From positions 1 to 64,000 of the forward strand of contig NZ_KB902188.1 in the NCBI RefSeq assembly GCF_000379425.1: a stretch of DNA of 64,000 bases, read 5' to 3'. This stretch comes from Corynebacterium lubricantis DSM 45231 (GTDB lineage: Bacteria; Actinomycetota; Actinomycetes; Mycobacteriales; Mycobacteriaceae). Within the stretch, counting starts at the first letter, position 1. Each line of letters opens with the position of its first letter. The position numbers were made by a program, and so were the translations under genes. Of this stretch, positions 52,878-61,088 are shown piece by piece. Below the pieces are notes generated by a model. The model saw only the letters and a program-made list of their open reading frames with translations, did not search any database and had not been told where the DNA came from.

Positions 52878-53369
52878 ATGGCGGACCAAGAAGGACTGGA
52901 CAACGAACCAGACTGGCTCACTTCGGATGAGCAAGACGCGTGGGTGTCACTGTGGACGGTGATGGAGTGGCTCCCAGGGCGTCTCGACGCTCAACTGCAG
53001 TCGGACTCCGGCCTCTCACTGGCGGAATATAATGCACTTTCGCAGATTTCCATGGCCCCCGAGGCAACCATTCGGCTCAGTGAGTTGGCCGTGCTTGCCA
53101 ACATGAAACTCCCCCACCTCTCAAGGGTGATGACCCGCCTGGAAAAGGCAGGCTGGGTGACGCGTTTTCCGGACCCCTCAAACGGGCGCTACACCCTGGC
53201 TCAACTCACCGAATCCGGTGTAGCCAAAGTAAAGGAGGCGGCGCCGGGGCATGTCAGTGCAGTCCGTGAATACGTAATCGGCTCGCTCTCCCCCGCACAG
53301 ATCCAAGCGATGACCGAGGTTAACTCAGCAATTGCAGGCGCGATCGATGCGCCGCACGTGAACCGTTAG
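52878..53369 (+). CDS. MarR-family transcriptional regulator
   Basis: The 163-aa protein has the MarR plan: N-terminal dimer helices, the winged helix (LSLAEYNALSQISMAPE, IRLSELAVLANMKLPHLSRVMTRLEKAGWV) and the wing FPDPSNGRYTLAQLT, then a C-terminal dimer helix. Most MarR proteins repress a divergent gene and leave DNA on binding a phenolic or oxidant ligand. The targets here should be the aldo/keto reductase and SDR genes. The ATG with GGAG upstream is chosen over an upstream in-frame ATG at 52797 that lies across the operators. Confidence 0.9.
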   Translation: MADQEGLDNEPDWLTSDEQDAWVSLWTVMEWLPGRLDAQLQSDSGLSLAEYNALSQISMAPEATIRLSELAVLANMKLPHLSRVMTRLEKAGWVTRFPDPSNGRYTLAQLTESGVAKVKEAAPGHVSAVREYVIGSLSPAQIQAMTEVNSAIAGAIDAPHVNR

Positions 53370-53412
53370 CGAAGCTCCCCAAATCCCAGGTTCCCGACCC
53401 CATTCCCAGATC

Positions 53413-53495
53413 AACGGTTGAGGATCCCACGGGACCACGGTCGGACCATGTGGCCACGAAAAAACGACCAGGGTTTTCGTCCATCCTCAACCGTT
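53413..53495. repeat. Inverted repeat, 13-bp perfect arms
   Basis: AACGGTTGAGGAT (53413-53425) and ATCCTCAACCGTT (53483-53495) enclose 57 nt with further inner repeats (GGACCACGGTCGGACC). The left part is related to the element at 32890-32913. It lies between convergent marR and the DUF4259-like gene. Confidence 0.7.
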
Positions 53496-53514
53496 AAAGT
53501 GGCGCAAAGTTGCC

Positions 53515-53904
53515 CTACTTCTTGTGTAGCTTCCGCAGGCCCGGGCGGCCGATCGGTGTGGTCACCGCCAGCCAGTCCTGCAACTGGCCACTTTGTTCCC
53601 AGAAGGCGTACAGGCCGGACTTTTCGGGGTTAAGCACACGCAGGCGCTGTCCACGGAGCCACGACCAGGCGCGCGGGGTGTCTAGGGCGGTCACGTCGGT
53701 GCACGCGATGCCCGGAGGGAGCTCGTAGGTGTCGTCGAGAAGCGCTAAAAGAGCGACTATTCCTGCACCCAAATCTGCGTCAAGTTCGTTTTCGCCGGTG
53801 CAATCAAAGATAAATTGGTCAAGATTGAAGCGACCCGCTCGGATCGCTTCAACCACATCTCGGGCCGCGCTGTTATCAAACGGGCCGACATCCCAATACC
53901 CCAT
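53515..53904 (-). CDS. DUF4259-like protein
   Basis: The 129-aa protein begins MGYWDVGPFDNSAARDVVEAI, the GxW...GPFDN pattern of DUF4259, followed by a helix-rich body (GAGIVALLALLDD) and a C-terminal basic tail. It follows coaE by 58 nt on the same strand. It shares the family with the gene at 32104-32490, but the two are otherwise diverged. The function is unknown. Confidence 0.75.
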   Translation of the reverse strand: MGYWDVGPFDNSAARDVVEAIRAGRFNLDQFIFDCTGENELDADLGAGIVALLALLDDTYELPPGIACTDVTALDTPRAWSWLRGQRLRVLNPEKSGLYAFWEQSGQLQDWLAVTTPIGRPGLRKLHKK

Positions 53905-53962
53905 GACCGTCTAGACTACGACGTTCACATTGCGTGCAATTGGACCCAAGGTGAACTTTCCG

Positions 53963-54556
53963 CTACGAAAGCGAATGGATCTTCTCCACCAACTTTTTCA
54001 CCTGCGGCGCGAGGTCCGTCTCGGTACCGGAGTTATCGATGATCACGTCCGCGACTGCGGCGCGTTCCTCGTCGGTAGCCTGCTGTGCCATGCGACGACG
54101 CACGTCGTCGGCATCCAGCCCGCGCGAGGATACGAGACGCTCAATGCGGATATCCGCGGGGACCTCAACCACCACGACCATGTCCATGTCGCGGACCATG
54201 TTGTTCTCAACCAGCAGTGGCATATCGTAGATCACTGCTTCTTCATCCCGGTACTGCTCGAAGAGACGCTCGGTGCGCCAGCGAATCGCCGGGTGGGTGA
54301 TGCCGTTGAGCGCCTCGGTACTGTGATCGTCCTTGAACGCGCGTCGAGCGAGTTCCGCGCGATCGAGGTTGCCGTCCTTGTCAATCAAGTCGCTGCCAAA
54401 GATTTCGGCTACATCGTTGAGGACCTCGGAGCCAGGTTCCATCACCTGGCGCGAGATCTCGTCCGCGTTAATAACCGGGAAACCCTCTTTCTCCAGCAAC
54501 TTGGAGACCGTAGTTTTGCCGCTGCCAATTCCGCCTGTCAAACCAATCTTTTTCAT
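53963..54556 (-). CDS. coaE: Dephospho-CoA kinase
   Basis: CoaE catalyses the last step of coenzyme A synthesis, phosphorylating the ribose 3'-OH of dephospho-CoA. The 197-aa P-loop kinase begins MKKIGLTGGIGSGKTT (Walker A at 8-15) and has NADEISR (about 30), MPLLVENN (about 112) and RRMAQQ (about 155), all typical. Length is normal. It lies downstream of rpsA but behind a terminator, so it has its own promoter or relies on read-through. Confidence 0.96.
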   Translation of the reverse strand: MKKIGLTGGIGSGKTTVSKLLEKEGFPVINADEISRQVMEPGSEVLNDVAEIFGSDLIDKDGNLDRAELARRAFKDDHSTEALNGITHPAIRWRTERLFEQYRDEEAVIYDMPLLVENNMVRDMDMVVVVEVPADIRIERLVSSRGLDADDVRRRMAQQATDEERAAVADVIIDNSGTETDLAPQVKKLVEKIHSLS

Positions 54557-54589
54557 ACTTCCAGTCTAGTGACTTGGACTGGTTATAAC

Positions 54590-54634
54590 AGGAAAAGAGA
54601 AAACGCCCACACGAAAGAATTCGTGTGAGCGTTT
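54590..54634 (-). terminator. Terminator of rpsA
   Basis: A 15-bp stem (54601-54615 with 54620-54634, one mismatch) with loop AGAA is followed on the minus strand by a T-rich run (TTTTCTCTTTTCC). Confidence 0.85.
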
Positions 54635-54647
54635 AAACTAACTGGTC

Positions 54648-56123
54648 TTAGTTGCCAGCGAGCTTCTCGCGCAGAGCAGCGAGCTGCTCGTCGGAAGCGA
54701 GGGAACCACCAGTGGTCTCCTCTGCAGCCTCGGTGGATGCCGGAGCAGGCGCATCCTCGGAGGACTCAGAAGAGTAGTTGGAGTTCGCTTCTTCCTGTGC
54801 TGCTGCCTCAGCGTTGGCAGCGCGGTGACGCTCGATCTGAGCGGTGTGAGCCTGGAAACGACGCTCAGCCTCAGCGTAGCGAGCCTCCCAAGCCTGACGA
54901 GCCTCGTCGAAGCCTTCCATCCACTCGTTGGTCTCCGGATCGAAGCCCTCTGGGAAGATGTAGTTGCCCTGCTCGTCGTAGGAGTCAGCCATGCCGTAGC
55001 GGGATGGATCGAACTCTTCTGCGTAATCGTCGTCTGCCTGCTTCAGGGACAGGGAGATACGACGACGCTCGAGGTCGATGTCGATGACCTTGACCATCAG
55101 CTCTTCGCCGACGTTGACAACCTGGTCTGGCACCTCGATGTGGCGCTGAGCCAGCTCGGAGATGTGGACCAAGCCCTCGATGCCCTCTTCGACGCGAACG
55201 AACGCACCGAATGGAACAAGCTTGGTGACCTTGCCTGGCACGATCTGGCCCACAGCGTGGGTACGTGCGAAGACGCGCCAAGGATCTTCCTGGGTTGCCT
55301 TCAGGGACAGGGACACGCGCTCGCGGTCGAGATCGACGTCGAGAACCTCAACGGTGACCTCGTCGCCGACGGTGACAACCTCAGATGGGTGGTCGATGTG
55401 CTTCCAGGACAGCTCGGAAACGTGAACCAGGCCGTCGACGCCGCCGAGATCGACGAATGCGCCGAAGTTGACGATGGAAGAGACAACGCCCTTGCGGACC
55501 TGGCCCTTCTGCAGCTGGTGCAGGAACTCGGAGCGGACCGCAGACTGGGTCTCTTCCAGGTATGCACGACGGGACAGGACAACGTTGTTGCGGTGCTTGT
55601 CCAGCTCGATGATCTTCGCTTCGAGCTCCTGGCCGATGTATGGCTCCAGGTCGCGGACGCGGCGCATTTCAACGAGGGATGCAGGCAGGAAGCCACGCAG
55701 ACCGATGTCGAGGATGAGACCACCCTTGACAACCTCGATGACGGTACCGGTAACCGGCTGGTCGTTCTTCTGAAGTTCCTCGATGGTGCCCCATGCACGC
55801 TCGTACTGTGCGCGCTTCTTGGACAGGATCAGACGGCCTTCCTTGTCCTCCTTGGTGAGAACAAGTGCGTCGATCTCGTCGCCGACCTCGACAACCTCAT
55901 CTGGGTCGATGTCGTGCTTGATGGAGAGCTCGCGGGTTGGGATGACACCCTCGGTCTTGTAACCGATGTCGAGCAGAACTTCGTCGTGATCAACCTTAAC
56001 GACGGTGCCGGAAACGATATCGCCATCATTGAAGTACTTGATGGTTGCATCGATTGCGGCAAGAAAATCCTCAGCAGTACCAATGTCGTTGATGGCTACC
56101 TGAGGGGCGTTAGAAGTGGACAT
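54648..56123 (-). CDS. rpsA: 30S ribosomal protein S1
   Basis: S1 helps mRNA bind the 30S subunit. The 491-aa actinobacterial form has four S1 RNA-binding repeats (about 35-105, 120-190, 205-280 and 290-365), each with the GxVxxVxxxGAFV-type core, and a long acidic, Ala/Glu-rich tail from about 375. It is shorter than the six-repeat E. coli protein, as usual in this phylum. It has a strong own promoter and a leader of about 145 nt. Confidence 0.97.
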   Translation of the reverse strand: MSTSNAPQVAINDIGTAEDFLAAIDATIKYFNDGDIVSGTVVKVDHDEVLLDIGYKTEGVIPTRELSIKHDIDPDEVVEVGDEIDALVLTKEDKEGRLILSKKRAQYERAWGTIEELQKNDQPVTGTVIEVVKGGLILDIGLRGFLPASLVEMRRVRDLEPYIGQELEAKIIELDKHRNNVVLSRRAYLEETQSAVRSEFLHQLQKGQVRKGVVSSIVNFGAFVDLGGVDGLVHVSELSWKHIDHPSEVVTVGDEVTVEVLDVDLDRERVSLSLKATQEDPWRVFARTHAVGQIVPGKVTKLVPFGAFVRVEEGIEGLVHISELAQRHIEVPDQVVNVGEELMVKVIDIDLERRRISLSLKQADDDYAEEFDPSRYGMADSYDEQGNYIFPEGFDPETNEWMEGFDEARQAWEARYAEAERRFQAHTAQIERHRAANAEAAAQEEANSNYSSESSEDAPAPASTEAAEETTGGSLASDEQLAALREKLAGN

Positions 56124-56278
56124 TAATTAATGTGCTCCGAAATGGATAGGAGATAGAAAATGGACAGTGACGTGTCTCTCGAATAAACCTGTTACGCTGG
56201 GGTTTCGATCTCGTCGCGGCAACGCTCTGACCCTCCTATTACAGCCAGCTACGCCCCGGACACAGACACGCGCATTAA

Positions 56279-56307
56279 ATAGTAGCGTGTTTCTGCAGCT
56301 AGAGCAA
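56279..56307 (-). promoter_or_regulatory. rpsA promoter
   Basis: The minus strand has -35 TTGCTC (56307-56302), a 17-nt spacer and -10 TACTAT (56284-56279). The resulting leader of about 145 nt contains GGAGGG and GC-rich pairs, leaving room for control by S1 itself. Confidence 0.6.
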
Positions 56308-56330
56308 ATGATTTATAAAGGACGGCCTGC

Positions 56331-57059
56331 GTGAACACACCTTCTCAAGCCAATCGGGCGCACTGGGACTCCGACGCAATCAGCTACCTCTCGGAGCACG
56401 CGTCTTACCTTGAGGGCTTCAATTGGTGCCCTGAAATGCTCGCTGAGAAGGAGGTGCGCCTCCTTGGCGACGTTACCGACAAGCGCGTCGTGGAGATCGG
56501 TTGCGGGAGTGCGCCGTGCGCAAGTTGGCTTTACAAAGATGGCGTGGACTTCATCACAGCCTTCGATATCAGCGCCGGCATGCTGGCTCAGGCCCGCCCC
56601 GGTGTGCCGCTCGCCCAGGCCGATGTGCTCGCACTTCCCTACCGCGACCAGGCCTTTGACGTGGCGTTTTCTGCGTTCGGCGCCCTGCCCTTTGTCAAAG
56701 ATGTCACGGCGGCACTGCGCGAAATCTCCCGCGTACTCTCGGACGGTGGTCGCTTCGTGTTTTCCGTCAACCACCCGATGCGCTGGGTCTTCCCCGATGA
56801 CCCCACCGCCTTTACCGCTCAAATCAGCTACTTCGCCCGCGAGTACGAGGAATACGACGAGGCAGGAAACCTCACCTACGCCGAATACCACCGCACCTTC
56901 GGCGACTGGGTCCGCGCGATCAATGCATCTGGCTTCGAACTCAAAGATTTAGTCGAGCCCGAGTGGCCCGAGCACCTCACCCAGAACTGGGGCCAGTGGT
57001 CGCCCGAGCGCGGCCGGATCTTCCCGGGCACCGCGATCTTCGTGTGCGAAAAACGCTAA
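56331..57059 (+). CDS. SAM-dependent class I methyltransferase
   Basis: This 242-aa protein has a Rossmann-type methyltransferase core: motif I VVEIGCGSAPCASWL (about 53-67), FDISAGML (about 82), the DVAFSAFGALPF strand (about 114) and ISRVLSDGGRFVFSVNHP (about 133). It resembles UbiE/MenG-type small-molecule methyltransferases, but the substrate is not evident. The start is GTG with AAAGGA upstream. Its stop overlaps the stop of the convergent AlkZ-like gene (shared CTAA). Confidence 0.88.
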   Translation: MNTPSQANRAHWDSDAISYLSEHASYLEGFNWCPEMLAEKEVRLLGDVTDKRVVEIGCGSAPCASWLYKDGVDFITAFDISAGMLAQARPGVPLAQADVLALPYRDQAFDVAFSAFGALPFVKDVTAALREISRVLSDGGRFVFSVNHPMRWVFPDDPTAFTAQISYFAREYEEYDEAGNLTYAEYHRTFGDWVRAINASGFELKDLVEPEWPEHLTQNWGQWSPERGRIFPGTAIFVCEKR

Positions 57060-58102
57060 AAGAACGGATGACTGCGATGCTTGCGGCGAATTCCCGCCTG
57101 CGCGTAATTCGGAATGCCCGCGTAGTCGTCGATTTCTAGCTTCCCCGCATTGCCTCGCCAGGCGCCGCGAACCACGCCGTCGACGACAACGGCTTTCTTA
57201 AAGATGCCCATATTGCGCGGCACCAACTGCGTGTGGGTGTCTTCCGACATCGCGAAAAGCCTGTCCTGGTAGCCCAAAATGTACTCGTCAAACGCCGGCA
57301 GCAAGTGCGGGGCACGCAGCTGCGCGGGAGTTGCGTTGGCTACTTCGTCGATAAGCGATGCCCGCATGTACTCCCCTTCGACCTCTATGATGTCGGCGGG
57401 CAGATGCTCGAGTGCGGTGCGGATCTCGCGCACGGGCAGCTTCGACCACCAGCGCACGTCGTCGAAAGTCACGGGGCCGTGCGTGCGCACGTAGCGGGCG
57501 ACGATCTCGTCGGCGGCGGCCTGACGCTCGCCGTTGAAGGCCTGTTCCAGGCTTTGCGACGACGGCGCCGCCCCCATCTTCTGCTCCCGGCCGAGGTAAG
57601 CGAGGGAACCGTCAACCATGAGCAGGTAGCGGGTGCGGTAAAAATGGCGCGCGTCGGGGTCCGGGATCACGCGGGTGACGATGGCCTGGTACTCCTGATT
57701 GGTCACGGGGCCCTCGGTGAGGATGAGGTCGAGAATCTTGTCGATCTGCGCGTTCGTGGCGCCGTGCTCGATGACAGTTTTGCGGGCGCGCTCGACACCC
57801 GGGTTGGCCAAAAGTTCGGTGAGCCAGCGCAGTTCGTGGGCGCGGGCTGCGAAGACGGTGCCGCGCATGGGGTAACCGCGCACGATCTCGCCTCGGTCGA
57901 GTGCTTCGTGGACGTCTTGAATCTGGCCGGTTGAGCGCAGCGCCATCGAGGAAAACACCGACGGGTCCTGGCCCTGCATCAGTCCAAAGGCACTTAAGGC
58001 CTCGGCGGGTGTGTCCCAGCCCTGCCCGACGAGGCCTTGGGCAACGAGTCTGGTGCGGGCTTTTTCGCGGGCGGAGCTCCGGGCTTTAGTGCGCGGCTTC
58101 AT
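57056..58102 (-). CDS. Winged-helix protein, AlkZ-like DNA glycosylase family
   Basis: The 348-aa protein fits the HTH_42/AlkZ family: tandem winged helices, LMQGQDPSVFSSMALR with the QxQ pair (about residues 42-44) that is catalytic in AlkZ, FAARAHELRWL (about 84), GPVTFDDVRWWS (about 212) and a C-terminal GIFKKAVVVDGVVRGAWR. AlkZ unhooks interstrand crosslinks in Streptomyces, while relatives remove alkylated bases. Its start overlaps the end of polA by 17 nt on the same strand, so it is coupled to a repair polymerase, which supports a repair role. Confidence 0.82.
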   Translation of the reverse strand: MKPRTKARSSAREKARTRLVAQGLVGQGWDTPAEALSAFGLMQGQDPSVFSSMALRSTGQIQDVHEALDRGEIVRGYPMRGTVFAARAHELRWLTELLANPGVERARKTVIEHGATNAQIDKILDLILTEGPVTNQEYQAIVTRVIPDPDARHFYRTRYLLMVDGSLAYLGREQKMGAAPSSQSLEQAFNGERQAAADEIVARYVRTHGPVTFDDVRWWSKLPVREIRTALEHLPADIIEVEGEYMRASLIDEVANATPAQLRAPHLLPAFDEYILGYQDRLFAMSEDTHTQLVPRNMGIFKKAVVVDGVVRGAWRGNAGKLEIDDYAGIPNYAQAGIRRKHRSHPFF

Positions 58103-60734
58103 CCCAGTTCTTTCCGGAGCCTGCCGAGACCTCCAGTGGGACGCGCAGGGTGATCGCCTGGTCCATCTCGCGCTCGAGGATCTCGGTGACCTGGTCTAGC
58201 TCGCCCGGATAGATCTCCACCACGAGTTCGTCGTGGACCTGGAGGAGCACGCGGGAGCGTAACTCCGCGTCCTCGAGGGCTGCGTCGACGCGGATCATGG
58301 CCACCTTAATAATGTCGGCGGCCGTGCCCTGGATCGGCGCGTTCAGCGCTGCGCGCTCGGCGTTCTCGCGGGCGACGCGGTTATCGGAATTCAGCTCCGG
58401 CAGGTAGCGACGGCGGCCGAACACCGTGGAAGTGTAGCCGTCCTTGCGTGCCTGCTCGACCACCTCGTCGAGGTAGGTTTTTACCCCGCCAAAGCGCTCA
58501 AAGTAGCTCTCCATGATCTTCTTCGCCTCACCGGGCGAGATGTCCAGCTGCGCCGAGAGCCCGTAGGCGGACAGGCCGTAGACCAAGCCGTAGGACATGG
58601 CCTTGACGCGGCGGCGCAGCTCGGGCGTGACCTCGTCGATAGGCACGTCGAAGACCTTCGAACCGACGTAATTATGCAGGTCCTCGCCCTCTTTGTACGC
58701 CTCGACCAGACCTGGGTCCTGGGAGAGGTGCGCCATCACGCGCATTTCAATCTGCGAGTAGTCTGCGGTGAGCAGGCACTCGTAGCCCTCGCCCACCACG
58801 AACGCCGAGCGGATCTTCTTGCCGGCGTCGGTGCGCACGGGGATGTTCTGCAGGTTCGGCTCGGTGGAGCTCAGGCGCCCGGTCGACGCGACAGTCTGGT
58901 TGAAGGTGGTGTGGATGCGCCCGTCAGACTGCACCGTCTTAATCAGGCCCTCCAGCGTGGACTTCATCTTCTGGTACTCGCGGTGCTGGAGCAGCTTGTC
59001 CAAAAACGGGTGCGGATTCTTCGCCGCCAAGGCCTCAATCTCCTTCGCCGCGGTGGAATAACCCGTCTTGGTTTTCTTCGTCTTGGGCAGATCCAGCTTG
59101 TCGAAAAGAACCACGGAGAGCTGCTTCGGGCTGGACAGGTTGAGGTCGGGCTCGTCGACAAGCTGCCGTGCTTCTTCCTCGACCTCGGCGACCTGGTTCG
59201 TGAACGTTTTCAGCTGATCCTCGAGCACGTCCACGTCCACCGCGATGCCGGTGGCCTCCATCTTCGCCAAAATGGTCACCAGCGGAATTTCCAGGTCTTG
59301 GTACAACTCAAAGGAGCTGATCTCCTCGAGCTGCTTCGTCAGTTCCTCGGCAAGCTCCAGGATGGCCACGGCGGAATCGGTCAGCGAGGTGTCGTCGAGA
59401 AGGCTGAGCTGGTCCGATGCCTCGGCGAGCTGGCGCTGCAAGTGACGCTGATACACGTCCTTGAGCTCGTACGTGCGCTGGCCCGGGCGCAGCAAATACG
59501 CCGCGATCGCCGTGTCGTGTGCGATGCCGTTCAGTTTTATTCCGCGCCCGGCCAGCATGTGATATGCCGCCTTCGACTCGTGCAAATACTTCGGATCGCT
59601 AGATTCCAGCCACGCGACCAGGGCCTTTTCCTCGTTGGGGTTAAGGTCGGCGAGTTCCTTCGAGATGCCGCTTCGCTGCTTATCGACGATGCCCACCGCC
59701 CTCGCATCACCCGCGTTCGGGGCGCCATTGCCCACCACGAAAACTGCCAAGCCTTGGCCCTTGCGTTCCTCGAGCCACTGGTCCAGATCGCCTGAGTGCA
59801 CCTCGACCTTGTCCAACTCGACGAGTTCTTCAGGAGCCGTGCTATTCGAGGTGGGCACCGCGGCGAGGACGCGTTCGCGCAGGTTGACACCGAATTCGAG
59901 CTCGTCGAAGTCCTTCGCGATGGTGCTCACGTCGGCTTCCTTCATGTGCAAGTCATCCGGGCCCACCGGCAGGTCCATGTCGGTGACCATCTGGGTGAGC
60001 TCGCGATTCATGCGAACCTGGTCGATGCGGTCGCGGAAGTTCTGGCCGGCCACACCCTTGATCTCGTCGGCGTGCTCGATCAGGTTGTCCAAGTTGCCGT
60101 ATTCGTTTATCCACTTGGTGGCAGTCTTCTCGCCCACCTTCGGGATGTTCGGCAGGTTATCCGACGGGTCGCCGCGCAGCGCCGCGAAGTCCGGGTACTG
60201 CTGCGGTGTCAGACCGTACTTCTCCTGGACCGCCTCGGGGGTGAACCTGGTCATCGTCGATACGCCCTTGGTGGGATAAAGGACGGTGGTGGAATCATCG
60301 ACAAGTTGTAGGTAGTCGCGATCACCGGTGACGATGATGATATCGAAATCGCCCGAGGCCTTCGCCTGGGTGGTCCACGTAGCCACAATGTCGTCGGCCT
60401 CGAAGTTCTCCACCGACAGGGTCACAATGCCGAGGTCACCCAGCACATCCTCGATGATGGGGACCTGGCCCTTAAACTCCTCCGGGCTGGCCTCGCGCTG
60501 GGCCTTATATTCCGGGAACTTTTCGGTGCGGAAGGTCTTGCGCCCCACATCGAAAGCCACGGCGACGTGGTCCGGCTTCTCCTCGGTGAGAATGTTCGCG
60601 AACATGGAGAGGAAACCGTACACCGCATTCGTGTGTTGACCGCCTGACGTGGAGAAATTCTCCGCAGGCAGCGCGTAGAAGGCACGGAAGGCCATCGAGT
60701 GTCCGTCAATGAGAAGCAGGCGTTTATTAGTCAC
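58086..60734 (-). CDS. polA: DNA polymerase I
   Basis: PolA fills repair gaps and removes Okazaki primers. The 882-aa protein has an N-terminal 5'-3' exonuclease (about 1-290, with LLLIDGHSMAFRAFYAL and TGDRDYLQLV). The middle domain lacks clear proofreading Asp/Glu residues, as in other actinobacteria. The polymerase domain has motif A DYSQIEMRVMAH (about 660), motif B RRRVKAMSYGLVYGLSAYG (about 708) and motif C QVHDELVVE (about 838). The start is GTG at 60734, with a -10 TAGACT ending 8 nt upstream and no ribosome site, so the mRNA is probably leaderless. Confidence 0.97.
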   Translation of the reverse strand: MTNKRLLLIDGHSMAFRAFYALPAENFSTSGGQHTNAVYGFLSMFANILTEEKPDHVAVAFDVGRKTFRTEKFPEYKAQREASPEEFKGQVPIIEDVLGDLGIVTLSVENFEADDIVATWTTQAKASGDFDIIIVTGDRDYLQLVDDSTTVLYPTKGVSTMTRFTPEAVQEKYGLTPQQYPDFAALRGDPSDNLPNIPKVGEKTATKWINEYGNLDNLIEHADEIKGVAGQNFRDRIDQVRMNRELTQMVTDMDLPVGPDDLHMKEADVSTIAKDFDELEFGVNLRERVLAAVPTSNSTAPEELVELDKVEVHSGDLDQWLEERKGQGLAVFVVGNGAPNAGDARAVGIVDKQRSGISKELADLNPNEEKALVAWLESSDPKYLHESKAAYHMLAGRGIKLNGIAHDTAIAAYLLRPGQRTYELKDVYQRHLQRQLAEASDQLSLLDDTSLTDSAVAILELAEELTKQLEEISSFELYQDLEIPLVTILAKMEATGIAVDVDVLEDQLKTFTNQVAEVEEEARQLVDEPDLNLSSPKQLSVVLFDKLDLPKTKKTKTGYSTAAKEIEALAAKNPHPFLDKLLQHREYQKMKSTLEGLIKTVQSDGRIHTTFNQTVASTGRLSSTEPNLQNIPVRTDAGKKIRSAFVVGEGYECLLTADYSQIEMRVMAHLSQDPGLVEAYKEGEDLHNYVGSKVFDVPIDEVTPELRRRVKAMSYGLVYGLSAYGLSAQLDISPGEAKKIMESYFERFGGVKTYLDEVVEQARKDGYTSTVFGRRRYLPELNSDNRVARENAERAALNAPIQGTAADIIKVAMIRVDAALEDAELRSRVLLQVHDELVVEIYPGELDQVTEILEREMDQAITLRVPLEVSAGSGKNWDEAAH

Positions 60735-60742
60735 AGTTGACC

Positions 60743-60748
60743 AGTCTA
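60743..60748 (-). promoter_or_regulatory. -10 element of polA
   Basis: TAGACT on the minus strand ends 8 nt before the GTG start; the hexamer 17 nt further up (TAAAGC) is a poor -35. Confidence 0.45.
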
Positions 60749-60783
60749 GCGTGCTCCGTTTCCCGGCTTTACGGGGCGTAATT

Positions 60784-60812
60784 TTTAAAGTTACATGGGT
60801 GTGCGCTAAGCT
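60784..60812 (+). promoter_or_regulatory. Likely promoter of the tRNA gene
   Basis: -35 TTTAAA (60784-60789), a 17-nt spacer and -10 TAAGCT (60807-60812) would start transcription about 8 nt before the mature tRNA. The gap back to polA (60735-60783) holds only the divergent polA promoter. Confidence 0.45.
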
Positions 60813-60826
60813 TCTTTTCCGGTACA

Positions 60827-60900
60827 GCCCCTGTAGCCCAATTGGCAGAGGCAACGGATTCAAAACCCGTCCAGTGTGAGTTCGAGTCTCACCAGGGGCA
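60827..60900 (+). tRNA. tRNA with anticodon CAA (Leu), short variable arm
   Basis: The 74-nt cloverleaf has a perfect acceptor stem (60827-60833 with 60893-60899), D-arm GCC/GGC with GG in the loop, anticodon stem 54-58/66-70 with loop TTCAAAA (60859-60865), T-stem GTGAG/CTCAC and T-loop TTCGAGT, and discriminator A. The anticodon CAA reads UUG (Leu), yet the variable region is only 5 nt (CCAGT) instead of the long arm of normal tRNA-Leu. The base pair next to the anticodon loop is A-C. CCA is not encoded. Confidence 0.85.
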
Positions 60901-60918
60901 CTGTATTTTAGGAATTAG

Positions 60919-60959
60919 CCAGGTCAGAGCGTGAAAGCGTTCTGGCCTGGTTTGTTTTT
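60919..60959 (+). terminator. Terminator after the tRNA
   Basis: A 13-bp stem with two G-U pairs (60919-60931 with 60938-60950) and a 6-nt loop is followed by TTTGTTTTT. Confidence 0.85.
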
Positions 60960-61088
60960 GCTTTGTCCAGGTTTCATATCGACGGATGTGGGTTTTTGGA
61001 GCCAATTCGGGAGGGAAATGCAATATCGGTCGATGTCTGGGGGCGAGAAGTGCCTACCATGGGGCTCAAACAAGCTAAGGAGCACCTA

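Noticed and set aside
32104..53904. Integrated phage or transposon
   Set aside because: No integrase, transposase, phage structural gene or target-site duplication is seen; the island genes are all defence, toxin-antitoxin or redox types.
60827..60900. Island attachment site at the tRNA
   Set aside because: No integrase gene or second copy of the tRNA 3' end is visible in the window, and the flanks are core genes.
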